From assembly GCA_958295945.1 (NCBI GenBank), contig OY282386.1:5264204-5328203 (forward strand): 64,000 bases of DNA, given 5' to 3'. The notes below the pieces were generated by a model. It did no database searches, was not told where the DNA came from, and saw only the letters and a program-made list of their open reading frames with translations. Shown piece after piece: positions 17,238 through 24,996 of this stretch (positions are counted from its first letter, which is position 1; every line of letters begins with the position of its first letter). This DNA is from Candidatus Poribacteria bacterium (GTDB lineage: Bacteria; Poribacteria; WGA-4E; WGA-3G). Position numbers and translations under genes: made by a program.

Positions 17238-17960
17238 CTAATTTCGCGTTTTTTTGTAGAAATCACAATCTTTAAAACCAGCAGTCACAATACTGTCCTT
17301 GAGTTCGTGTGGTCGTAGGTGCATATTAAAATAGTCGCACTTGTAATGTATCTGCGTTTCCAAATCTATTCTAACCCAAACACATCTTTCTCCACCACCC
17401 TTTTCGTCATATTCCGCCATTTCCAGAACATAGACGTTTTTCTGTATCTCACTCAAATTAACCATAGGAAATTGCTGTTTTCGTATATGAGGGTTTGAAT
17501 GAACAAAATACAACCTACCATCTAGTGTAAGGTTATTGTGACTTTGCTTTAAGAGGATAAATGAACCACCCCTTGATTCATAGAAGAATGACCCCTCAAA
17601 GAAAATTACAGAAAACGGTTGTTCAAAGGCCATTTCATTATAATCCCCTAAGACATATTCAATCTCTAAGCCTTCCCTGTGGGTGATTTTATGTGCTTCA
17701 GATAGGAAATGTGGGGACTTGTCCATTCCAACAACATGATAACCACGTCTTGCAAATTCACGCGTATAACTCCCAATTCCGCAACCTGCATCCAAGATTC
17801 TATCATTTTTGGTAAGTTGTAGAACCTCTTCATAGAATGGGAAGTGCTTTTGAACAAAGTCGGGTGCTTCAAAATTGTGTCTGGCATGCTCAAGATACCA
17901 TCTATCATACACCTCGTGTCCAAAATCTGTTCTAAGTAATTGACTGGGTAGACTATTCAT
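17238..17960 (-). CDS. SAM-dependent methyltransferase
   Basis: A 240-residue class I methyltransferase. Motif I is clear (RILDAGCGIGSYTREFARRG, about residues 55-73), followed by motif II (VVGMDKSPHFL), a VLGDYNEMAF acidic loop and motif IV-like IFFEGSFFYE. The N-terminus (FGHEVYDRWYLEHARHNFEA) resembles small-molecule methyltransferases. The start overlaps the glgB stop by eight bases with AGGAG just upstream, so it is the last gene of the glgB operon. Substrate unknown; the link to glycogen may be only transcriptional. Confidence 0.85.
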   Translation of the reverse strand: MNSLPSQLLRTDFGHEVYDRWYLEHARHNFEAPDFVQKHFPFYEEVLQLTKNDRILDAGCGIGSYTREFARRGYHVVGMDKSPHFLSEAHKITHREGLEIEYVLGDYNEMAFEQPFSVIFFEGSFFYESRGGSFILLKQSHNNLTLDGRLYFVHSNPHIRKQQFPMVNLSEIQKNVYVLEMAEYDEKGGGERCVWVRIDLETQIHYKCDYFNMHLRPHELKDSIVTAGFKDCDFYKKTRN

Positions 17961-20034
17961 TTTTTCTCCTAACAGGCACTAAAACCTGCGCGCTTCTGGC
18001 AGGGAGATAAAGCTGAATGGATTGGGTATACCCTTCCATTTCAACATCTTGCCAAGGATAATGGATGCTTTCAACTGCACCGTAACCACCGAATTCTGTA
18101 TCATCGGAATTGAGGATGATGCAATAATCTGTCTTTTCAGGGACAGGGATACGCCAATCCGTGGCAGATACGGTCGGATGCAAGTTGAGCGCAAACACAA
18201 GCCCACCACGTGTATAGACAATCTGTTTCGCGTCCTCGTGAATAAACAACAACTGAATATCCTCCTCTGAAAGCAAGTGATAATGTTTGTCAAGCTGCTG
18301 CATTCCAATATCAAATGCGTTGAGATGCTTGTAATATAGGGTGTCATCGTCAACAAGATGCCACTGCCTGCGTGCGTACCAATAGGAATTGTTGTTTCCT
18401 GCCCGCGGGAAGTCAATCCATTCGGGGTGTCCAAACTCATTTCCCATGAAGTTGAGATACCCTTCGCCACCTAAACTAAATGTAAGCAAACGGATCAATT
18501 TGTGCAATGCAACGCCACGAGCAATCCTAAGACTTGGCGTGGAAACACTCATATTTGTATAGAGTTCAGCATCCATCAACTGCATTGCAAGTGTTTTGTC
18601 CCCGACAATGCTTTGGTCGTGACTTTCAACATACGCGATATGTTTTTCGCCTGCGCGGCGATTGCGTAACATGCCGTAAATCTCACCGATGTGCCAATCT
18701 TCATCCTTTTTCTCCTTCAACAACCGAATCCAATAATCAGGAATCCCCATCGCTAAGCGATAATCAAAACCGAGTCCGCCTTCGTCAAGAGGACGTGCAA
18801 GTCCTGGCATTCCACTCATATCTTCAGCGATAGAAATAGCGTTCGGATTGACAGCATGGACTACCTCATTTGCCAACATCAGATATGCGATTGCATCTAA
18901 CTCAACATTAGCATTGAAGTAATCGGAATAACCAGTGAAATTCTGTCCAAGTCCGTGATCATTGTAAAGCATGCTGGTGACACCATCAAATCTGAAACCG
19001 TCAAACCTATAGGTCTCCAACCAATAGCGGACGTTGCTCAACAGAAAACGTTGCACTTCATATTTGCTATAATCAAAACAGAGTGAGTCCCAAGCGATAT
19101 GTTCACCCTTTGCCCCCGCATGAAAATAGTGGTGATCTGTGCCATCAAAGTGGTTCAAACCCTCGTTGATATTCTTTACAGCATGGCTATGCACCAAATC
19201 CATGATAACCAACAAACCCATGCCGTGTGCAGTATCAACGAGTTCTTTCAATTCTTCAGGTGTTCCGAAACGACTTGATACGGCGAAGAAATTACTAACG
19301 TGATATCCAAAGCTTGCATAATAAGGGTGTTCCTTAATTGCCATGAGTTGAATTGTGTTGTATCCTAAATCAGCAATCCTTGGCAACACATTTTGTGTGA
19401 ACTCAGTGAAAGTTCCGACCTTTTCTTCCTCTTGTGCCATACCAACATGTGCTTCGTAAATCCTTAGTCCTTCCGTACCCCTGCTATAGTACGAGGTCTC
19501 TGTGTCTCGCCAAATATCAGTTGATCCATTATGTTTCCATTGATATGCATTCGGTGGAGACCAATACTGTCCTGTAAACTCCGTTTCGGTTTCTTGAACA
19601 ACACGTTGGATATAGGCTGGAATTCTATCATGTTCACCAAGAGCGGATTTGATATGCACTTTGACTCGGCTACCGTGTGTCAGTCGGTCAGAATAGTCTT
19701 TATCAGGTAGGAAAAGATGCCATATTCCCCAGGCATCAATGGACATAGGGTTGGCATCACGGTTCCAATCGTTGAAATCTCCTATGAGAGAGAGGGAATG
19801 TGCAGAAGGTGCCCATTCACGGTACCAGACACCAGACTCACCCTCTTTTTCACCACAATTGAAACCGAAATAACGGTGTCCTCGACTTATCTCGCCTAAA
19901 ACCCCACCGGTTTTCTCAATAACTGATTTAAAATGTAGGTATTGTTTGAACCGTTCACGCAATTGGGTGGTATAAGGCTTTAGATGCGGATCAAGTTCTA
20001 TGAGGCGTGTCCCGTCTGGTTGATGTTTGCCCAT
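17953..20034 (-). CDS. glgB: 1,4-alpha-glucan branching enzyme
   Basis: A 693-residue GH13 branching enzyme closer in layout to the eukaryote-type subgroup than to enteric GlgB. It has a CBM48-like N-terminal domain (WYREWAPSAHSLSLIGDFNDW) and the catalytic barrel with FRFDG (nucleophile Asp350), SIAEDM (acid/base Glu404) and ESHDQS (Asp473). Downstream, NFMGNEFGHPEW and a C-terminal beta domain complete it. It introduces alpha-1,6 branches into glycogen made by the GT5-like enzyme. The membrane-anchored gene lies 27 bases upstream and the methyltransferase overlaps its end. A truncated copy of its first 187 codons lies at 21065-21626. Confidence 0.94.
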   Translation of the reverse strand: MGKHQPDGTRLIELDPHLKPYTTQLRERFKQYLHFKSVIEKTGGVLGEISRGHRYFGFNCGEKEGESGVWYREWAPSAHSLSLIGDFNDWNRDANPMSIDAWGIWHLFLPDKDYSDRLTHGSRVKVHIKSALGEHDRIPAYIQRVVQETETEFTGQYWSPPNAYQWKHNGSTDIWRDTETSYYSRGTEGLRIYEAHVGMAQEEEKVGTFTEFTQNVLPRIADLGYNTIQLMAIKEHPYYASFGYHVSNFFAVSSRFGTPEELKELVDTAHGMGLLVIMDLVHSHAVKNINEGLNHFDGTDHHYFHAGAKGEHIAWDSLCFDYSKYEVQRFLLSNVRYWLETYRFDGFRFDGVTSMLYNDHGLGQNFTGYSDYFNANVELDAIAYLMLANEVVHAVNPNAISIAEDMSGMPGLARPLDEGGLGFDYRLAMGIPDYWIRLLKEKKDEDWHIGEIYGMLRNRRAGEKHIAYVESHDQSIVGDKTLAMQLMDAELYTNMSVSTPSLRIARGVALHKLIRLLTFSLGGEGYLNFMGNEFGHPEWIDFPRAGNNNSYWYARRQWHLVDDDTLYYKHLNAFDIGMQQLDKHYHLLSEEDIQLLFIHEDAKQIVYTRGGLVFALNLHPTVSATDWRIPVPEKTDYCIILNSDDTEFGGYGAVESIHYPWQDVEMEGYTQSIQLYLPARSAQVLVPVRRKNE

Positions 20035-20061
20035 AATGAGGGTAAAATACTGATACGATTC

Positions 20062-20904
20062 TTAGAGGGATGGAAACAATTTTTCAATTGCTTCAGTTCT
20101 CTCAGTCTTACTTAGCGTTGAAAGTCTCTGGATTTCCTCATCGGTAAGTTTTTCAAAGAGATGATCAATTTTGGAGTACAATTCGGTGGTTACCTCTGTC
20201 ATTTCAGTATCTGCAGGAGAATCAAGGTCAACCGTATACTCTTTACCATACACATCGGTAATGTGAACAACACCGTGCTTTCCACCTTCTGGAAAATGAA
20301 ACGATCCATCTGCCTCCATGATCCATTGGTCTGCTCCTATTATCCCAGAAGTTTGGATTCCAAAGGCATGAGGTGGTAGTTTTGGATTTGGACCTAGAGG
20401 AATATCTGTAATCTTTTCAATGTATGTCTCAACACTGTTTTTTACCAGACTTTTGTTGAGTGATTCAAGGTGCTGGATCATCAGTTTCCTACTACCCGCT
20501 GGCATATCCGCTAATTTGGTTTTTGCAATCAGTGCCAGGAGTCCGAAGTGTCGTTGATAAGGTTTGACATCTGTATCAGCGGGAAATGATTCTTGTCCCA
20601 TTAATAACATCTCAGGGTTGTCACGATATAAGGTCATTGTGTGTGCTTCTAACGCCAACTGTTCACGCTGCGGCAGCCTATATTTTTTCGCAACATCAGG
20701 TGAGACGTTCATAAATGATTCTGCAAGATTCGCATATTCTTTTTGTTGTTCTGGTGTAAGTTCTCCTGAATAAGTATATATTGGGGCAAATACCTCACGC
20801 GTTTTGGCAAAGTTCTTTTGACGTTGGGTGTGAACATAAAACACACCAATGCCTATTATAATTACAGCCGAAAGTATTGTATAGTATAACCTTTTTTTAT
20901 TCAT
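20062..20904 (-). CDS. Membrane-anchored protein of unknown function, copy 1
   Basis: A 280-residue protein that I do not recognise. It starts with NKKR and one hydrophobic helix (residues 7-25, LYYTILSAVIIIGIGVFYV), so it is probably anchored in the inner membrane with a periplasmic body. The rest is mostly helical and charged; HITDVYGKEYTVDLDSPAD is a short beta-rich piece before a C-terminal helix bundle. I place the start at ATG 20904, behind GGAAGGAAG. It is first in the operon with glgB and methyltransferase. A diverged copy sits at 21654-22457. Confidence 0.75.
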   Translation of the reverse strand: MNKKRLYYTILSAVIIIGIGVFYVHTQRQKNFAKTREVFAPIYTYSGELTPEQQKEYANLAESFMNVSPDVAKKYRLPQREQLALEAHTMTLYRDNPEMLLMGQESFPADTDVKPYQRHFGLLALIAKTKLADMPAGSRKLMIQHLESLNKSLVKNSVETYIEKITDIPLGPNPKLPPHAFGIQTSGIIGADQWIMEADGSFHFPEGGKHGVVHITDVYGKEYTVDLDSPADTEMTEVTTELYSKIDHLFEKLTDEEIQRLSTLSKTERTEAIEKLFPSL

Positions 20905-20946
20905 GTCGCTTCCTTCCAACAGAGATTGCGGATTTTTTATGTGTCC

Positions 20947-20975
20947 ATGATACTTTTATTCTTGTTTTTTGTCAA
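20947..20975 (-). promoter_or_regulatory. Promoter of the glgB operon
   Basis: On the minus strand: TTGACA (TGTCAA at 20970-20975), 17 bases and TATCAT (ATGATA at 20947-20952). The same promoter is kept at 22500-22528 in the duplicated unit. Confidence 0.65.
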
Positions 20976-21064
20976 TGATGTTTGTAACTCTATCAGAGTA
21001 ATTCAGTATTATTTTATATGACTAAATACATCTTAATTTCTCTTGCCATTGTTCCGAAATTTGA

Positions 21065-21626
21065 CCGTACCCCTGCTATAGTACGAGGTCTCTGTGTCTC
21101 GCTAAATATCAGTTGATCCATTATGTTTCCATTGATATGCATTCGATGGAGACCAATACTCTCCTGTAAACTCAGTTTCGGTTTCTTGAACAACACGTTG
21201 GATATAGGCTGGAATTCTATCATGTTCACCAAGCGCGGATTTGACATGCACTTTGACTCGGCTACCGTGTGTCAGTCGGTCAGAATAGTCTTTATCAGGT
21301 AGGAAAAGATGCCATATTCCCCAGGCATCAATGGACATAGGGTTGGCATCACGGTTCCAATCGTTGAAATCTCCTATGAGAGAGAGGGAATGTGCAGAAG
21401 GTGCCCATTCACGGTACCAGACACCAGACTCACCCTCTTTTTCACCACAATTGAAACCGAAATAACGGTGTCCTTGACTTATCTCGCCTAAAACCCCACC
21501 GGTTTTCTCAATAATTGATTTAAAATGTAGATATTGTTTGAACCGTTCACGCAATTGGGTGGTATAAGGCTTTAGATACGGATCAAGTTCTATGAGGCGT
21601 GTCCCGTCTGGTTGATGTTTGCCCAT
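21065..21626 (-). pseudogene. Truncated glgB copy
   Basis: It repeats the first 187 codons of the intact glgB with about half a dozen residue changes (for example H/Y at 16, R/Q at 51). It is broken twice: codon 175 (Trp in the intact gene) is a TAG stop, leaving 174 residues, and homology ends at 21065 in the middle of the gene. Only the N-terminal CBM48-like domain would be made, without a catalytic barrel. Confidence 0.88.
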
Positions 21627-21653
21627 AATGAGGGTAAAATACTGATACGATTC

Positions 21654-22457
21654 TTAGAGGGATGGAAACAATTTTTCAATTGCTTCAGTTCTCTCAGTCT
21701 TACTAAGCGTTGAAAGTCTCTGGATTTCCTCATCGGTAAGTTTTTCAAAGAGATGATCAATTTTGGAGTACAATTCGGTGGTTACCTCTGTCATTTCAGT
21801 ATCTGCAGGAGAATCAAGGTCAACCGTATACTCTTTACCATAGATATCAGTAATATGAAAAACCCCGCGTTTGCCATCATTTCCTACCTCAACAAAAAAT
21901 GGAGCTCCAATCATTATTAACACATTCACACTGAATTTTGGGGATGTTTGTTTGCCCTTAAATTTTGCTGCAATTGTATCAATACTATTTTGAATTAATT
22001 TTTTGTCGTACGTTTCAAGATGCTGGATCATCAGTTTTCTACTACCCGCTGGCATATCCGCTAATTTGGTTTTTGCAATCAGTGCCAGGAGTCCGAAGTG
22101 TCGTTGATAAGATTTGAAATCTATATCAGCAGGGAATGATCCCTGTACCATCAATAAGTAGATTTCAGGATTGTCACGATATAAGGTCATTGTGTGTGCT
22201 TCTAACGCCAATTGTTCACGCTGCGGAAGTCTATATTTTTTCGCGACATCAAGTGGGACATTACTAAGTGATTCTGCAAGTTCTGAATATTCTTTTTGCT
22301 GTTCTGGTGTGAGTTTTCCTGAATACATATAGATTGGTGCAAATACCTCACGCGTTTCTGCAAAGTTCTTTTGCCGTTGGGTGTGAACATAAAACACGCC
22401 AATGCCTATTATAATTACAGCCGAAAGTATTGTATAAAATAGTCTTTTTTTATTCAT
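21654..22457 (-). CDS. Membrane-anchored protein of unknown function, copy 2
   Basis: A 267-residue paralogue of the 20062 gene, with start ATG 22457 and the same GGAAGGAAG site. The anchor helix, the first 130 residues and the last 75 residues match closely. The middle (about residues 140-190) is different and shorter: copy 1 has a Pro-rich stretch with WIMEADGSFHF, while copy 2 has SVNVLIMIGAPFFVEV. The open frame is intact and its promoter is kept, so it is probably expressed. Strong divergence only in the centre suggests a variable binding surface or relaxed constraint. Confidence 0.72.
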   Translation of the reverse strand: MNKKRLFYTILSAVIIIGIGVFYVHTQRQKNFAETREVFAPIYMYSGKLTPEQQKEYSELAESLSNVPLDVAKKYRLPQREQLALEAHTMTLYRDNPEIYLLMVQGSFPADIDFKSYQRHFGLLALIAKTKLADMPAGSRKLMIQHLETYDKKLIQNSIDTIAAKFKGKQTSPKFSVNVLIMIGAPFFVEVGNDGKRGVFHITDIYGKEYTVDLDSPADTEMTEVTTELYSKIDHLFEKLTDEEIQRLSTLSKTERTEAIEKLFPSL

Positions 22458-22499
22458 GCCGCTTCCTTCCAACAGAGATTGCGGATTTCTTATGTGTCC

Positions 22500-22528
22500 A
22501 TGATACTTTTATTTTCGCTTTTTGTCAA
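22500..22528 (-). promoter_or_regulatory. Promoter of the duplicated unit
   Basis: On the minus strand: TTGACA (TGTCAA 22523-22528), 17 bases and TATCAT (22500-22505). It is the duplicate of the promoter at 20947-20975. Confidence 0.6.
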
Positions 22529-22546
22529 TGATGTTTGTACTCTTAG

Positions 22547-22786
22547 CAGGGTTATTTAGTTTTAAGAAATATCAACTGAACGGCATTACTGAAAGTTTAT
22601 ATTGTGAGTCGAGTTTAGATCCACTCTCCTTCTCTTCATAAATGTTCATGGTAGTAGACACACTCCGTGTGCCGTCTATATTGTGTTCTAAAGTATACGG
22701 CACACGGAGTGTGCCTACTACTATGCATTGGCTTATATTGATATGTGAACAAATCTATCAGAATTACCGAAAACTAAATAACCCTG
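22547..22786. mobile_element. 240-bp MITE-like element with 17-bp perfect inverted ends
   Basis: Ends CAGGGTTATTTAGTTTT (22547-22563) and its exact inverse (22770-22786). Inside, a second inverted pair of 25 bases (22651-22675 and 22697-22721, one mismatch) forms a large hairpin. No open frame and no clear target duplication. It accounts for most of the gap between 22473 and 22853. A decayed version of the left end may lie after copy 1 near 20990. Confidence 0.7.
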
Positions 22787-22804
22787 AATATATTGCTTTT
22801 TTAC

Positions 22805-22834
22805 TTGACTTATGTTAGTTACTTACGTTATACT
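22805..22834 (+). promoter_or_regulatory. Family promoter, locus A
   Basis: TTGACT at 22805-22810, 18 bases, TATACT at 22829-22834, followed by TCACATA. The same arrangement precedes locus B (28421-28450) and locus C (59493-59521). Confidence 0.5.
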
Positions 22835-22874
22835 ATATGTCACATAAATAGTTTTGAAATGTAGGTTATCAAAT

Positions 22875-23480
22875 ATGTATACAGATCAGGTTAAACATGT
22901 CACAGAGATTGTCCAGCAAATGTTTACGTCATTCCATAGAGTGACAGCTCAAAATTGTGGCAGATCAGAAACAAAACCGGTCATAAACGCGCAATTAAGT
23001 GCACCTCATGACATTTTGGAAATGATATTCTTAACTATTGAATTATCATACCAGATTATGCGGGGAAGGTTTCCATCTCCGATTTCTTACACACCGAAAC
23101 TGAATCTGGATGACGTACAATTAAAAAAAATTTTTATTTTTGAAAAAACCTTTCTTAACCCTTATGTAGACAACGCTATCAACAACGAAAACAACGTACA
23201 GTTGTACGGACTATTGTACGTCAATTGTACGTCGTTGTGGAGGAAAATTACAATGATATTTGAAGAAAGACATAAAGAATTCGCTGTTAAATGTTTCGCA
23301 AGATTCATGACCATTTCAACCATCGAAATCTATAATTACTTGCACACAATTGTAGCGCAAACTGCCAGTTTGCGTACACTACTGCTGTTGGAGTGGTTTC
23401 CAACCACGATTGTTATGAAGTGGCACCAAAATATGCAGAATTCCTTTGTTCTTCGTTTGACAAAGTCCTTTGATGATTAA
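22875..23480 (+). CDS. Orphan protein of a three-member family, locus A
   Basis: An open frame of about 200 residues from ATG 22875; its true start and reality are uncertain. Residues around 95-140 (DDVQLKKIFIFEKTFLNPYV, then NVQLYGLLYVNCTSL) match locus B and, across a frameshift, locus C. The matching DNA is rich in GTAC-containing palindromes such as GTACAGTTGTAC. The last 40 residues run into a repeat related to the MITE at 51026-51168, ending at 23505 with AACTTAGGTT. I recognise no known family. It could be a passenger gene of a mobile element. Confidence 0.35.
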   Translation: MYTDQVKHVTEIVQQMFTSFHRVTAQNCGRSETKPVINAQLSAPHDILEMIFLTIELSYQIMRGRFPSPISYTPKLNLDDVQLKKIFIFEKTFLNPYVDNAINNENNVQLYGLLYVNCTSLWRKITMIFEERHKEFAVKCFARFMTISTIEIYNYLHTIVAQTASLRTLLLLEWFPTTIVMKWHQNMQNSFVLRLTKSFDD

Positions 23481-23505
23481 TATTCAGTAGGTAGCAACTT
23501 AGGTT
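23388..23505. repeat. Copy of the AACCTAAGTT MITE, right part
   Basis: These bases match the inverse of 51026-51168: a TTGGAGTGG/CCAACCACG hairpin, then AAGTGGCACC, TATGCAGAATTCCTT, TATTCAGTAGGTA and the end AACTTAGGTT. The left end is degenerate. It overlaps the 3' end of the locus A frame. Confidence 0.6.
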
Positions 23506-23522
23506 AGATTTTCAAAATGAGC

Positions 23523-23735
23523 AGCCCCAGCGGGGCGAAATGTGTCCAGCACATCGTGAACAAACCATTTATAGCCCCAGCGGGGCGACAGGTGTCCAGC
23601 ACATCGTGAACAAACGATCTATAGCCCCAGCGGGGCGACAGGTGTCCAGCATATCGTGAACAAACGACTATAGCCCCAGCGGGGTGGAATGTGTCCAGCA
23701 CATCGTGAACAAACCATTTATAGCCCCAGCGGGGC
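23523..23735. repeat. Tandem array of 50-bp units starting AGCCCCAGCGGGGC
   Basis: Units begin at 23523, 23573, 23623, 23672 and 23722 (periods 50, 50, 49, 50). The fifth is cut after 14 bases. Each starts with the hairpin GCCCC-AGC-GGGGC followed by GTGTCCAGCAYATCGTGAAC. Units 1 and 4 share one tail and units 2 and 3 another. The whole unit is conserved, so these are not CRISPR repeats with spacers. Minus-strand open frames across the array are by-products of the period. Confidence 0.9.
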
Positions 23736-23791
23736 ACAGAGACCCCGCCCTACAATAGATTACAGGTTTTTCACCTGAATTGATGTCTACG

Positions 23792-23812
23792 GTGACAAAA
23801 ACTTTACACACC
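23792..23812. repeat. Solo CTTTACACACC end (GTGACAAAAACTTTACACACC)
   Basis: It matches the right end of the 28314-29144 element. The 70 bases before it also match the inverse of 27956-28030, so it is the remnant of a longer element end. Confidence 0.65.
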
Positions 23813-23866
23813 ATAGGTGTCAATTTAAGGAAAATTACGCTCAACGACTCAGTACACGTAGGCGGG

Positions 23867-24048
23867 GAATGCCAAATGGCATTCATACCCGGGGAACGCC
23901 AAAAGGCGTTCATACCGTTGATTTCTTGATTTGGCGCTTTGTAAGCGCGCTGGATGGTAGAGACATAACTGACTAACTGACAGGCATGTTTGTTGGTTCA
24001 AAAATTACTGTGCATTTCACAGATATGGTCAGCGCGCTTACAAAGCGC
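23867..24048. repeat. Cluster of hairpins and a 19-bp perfect inverted repeat
   Basis: It begins with two small hairpins, GAATGCC-AAAT-GGCATTC and GAACGCC-AAAA-GGCGTTC, and a CATACCGTTGATTTCTTGATTT-type tail that recurs near 59180. Then GCGCTTTGTAAGCGCGCTG (23934-23952) and its exact inverse (24030-24048) enclose 77 bases. No gene is seen. Such hairpins resemble REP-like mobile or structural elements. Confidence 0.7.
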
Positions 24049-24085
24049 GTCTACAGCAGGTTGTGTTTGCTAAATTGATGCCTAT

Positions 24086-24109
24086 GGTGACAAAAACTTT
24101 ACACACCCC
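24086..24109. repeat. Solo CTTTACACACCCC end
   Basis: GGTGACAAAAACTTTACACACCCC, the same end as at 23792, preceded by a similar AATTGATGCCTAT lead. The remaining bases up to 24274 hold no visible gene beyond the leader of the LamG pseudogene. Confidence 0.6.
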
Positions 24110-24274
24110 AATCTAAACCTACTTATTGACGAAAAGTCGTATCTTAAGTAGAATATCCCAAAAACAGATTCACTTTGCTCATGGTCTTTTGTTGCTTATT
24201 GAATTTTTGATACCTATGTCTAAAGAACCAAAACAGGAACAAAAGTCAGTATATGATCTAAAGGAGAAATAAAG

Positions 24275-24789
24275 ATGATTCACCAAATTACAAAATACAA
24301 AAACAACGGGTTGCCAATCACAAGTCTCTTCTGTCTTATTGTATTTGTATCAATTTCATTACCTATTATGCGCGGGGAAGCGGAAAGGGATGAAGTAACA
24401 GTCGCAGCACAATGGACATTTGATGATGGAAGTGCAAATGATATATCAGGAAACAACATTAACGGACAAATTGTCGGACAACCCAATGCCGTTGAAGGCA
24501 TTTACGACAAAGCATTGGAGTTTGATGGCGTTGACAACGGTATTAAACTCCCAGATACGCCATTTATCAACACAGGCGGCCCATATAGCGACAGAAAACC
24601 ATTTACCATGATGGTGTTGAAGATCTAAGCAATGTCGGTTGGTTTGAAGGCATCATTGACGATGTCCTCGTATATAATTCGGCTTTTGATGAAGCAGATT
24701 TCGCGAAGATTGCACGACCTCTCAATGTTGAACCCGATGGGAAATATACAACAACTTGGGGAAATCTAAAAAGTGATCGGATTGATTAG
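24275..24789 (+). pseudogene. LamG/concanavalin-A-like secreted protein, broken
   Basis: An AAGGAGA site precedes ATG 24275. The first frame gives a signal-peptide-like start and the beginning of a LamG domain (WTFDDGSANDISGNNINGQIVG, ALEFDGVDNGIKLPDTPF). It stops at 24628. Shifting frame at about 24610 gives the end of the same domain (GVEDLSNVGWFEGIIDDVLVYN) and the tail YTTTWGNLK with a stop at 24789. Roughly 70-90 central residues of a normal LamG domain are missing at the joint, so an internal deletion caused the frameshift. The C-terminal TTWG tail matches the protein at 31674. Confidence 0.75.
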
Positions 24790-24996
24790 TAGATCTTACC
24801 ACATACGTCTATTTTTACATGAATCTTAATTTATGAAAGAACAATCTTGTTTGTATTCGCGTAATTCATTGCGCCTCTTACATTCATAGAAAGAGACGAA
24901 ATGAAATGCACGACTAAAAGCAATCTTTGTATAGAACACGGGTTTTCCGAAGATCCAATAACTTTTCCCAAAACTTTACACACTCAAAAATCTGTT
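24790..24996. other. Gap with repeat fragments
   Basis: It contains a fragment resembling the locus B tail (CGYAATTCATTGCRCCTC near 24860) and another solo element end, CCCAAAACTTTACACACTC at 24967-24985. No gene is seen. Confidence 0.5.

Larger units (their letters stand above)
21065..22545 (-). repeat. Tandem duplication of promoter + anchored gene + glgB 5' part
   Basis: This block repeats 19473 to about 20990, in the same order and direction. Within glgB and up to the end of the anchored gene the offset is exactly 1592 bases; at its start and promoter the offset is 1553, so this copy has lost 39 bases inside the anchored gene. glgB parts and promoters are nearly identical, while the middle of the anchored gene has diverged. 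The break lies in glgB codon 187. Confidence 0.9.

Noticed and set aside
23523-23735. CRISPR array
   Set aside because: The whole 50-base unit is conserved, there are no unique spacers, and no cas gene is nearby.
23504-23913. Minus-strand frames of 77-81 codons across the 50-bp repeat array
   Set aside because: They exist only because the repeat period has no stop in that frame. They show repeated peptide units, no ribosome site and no domain.
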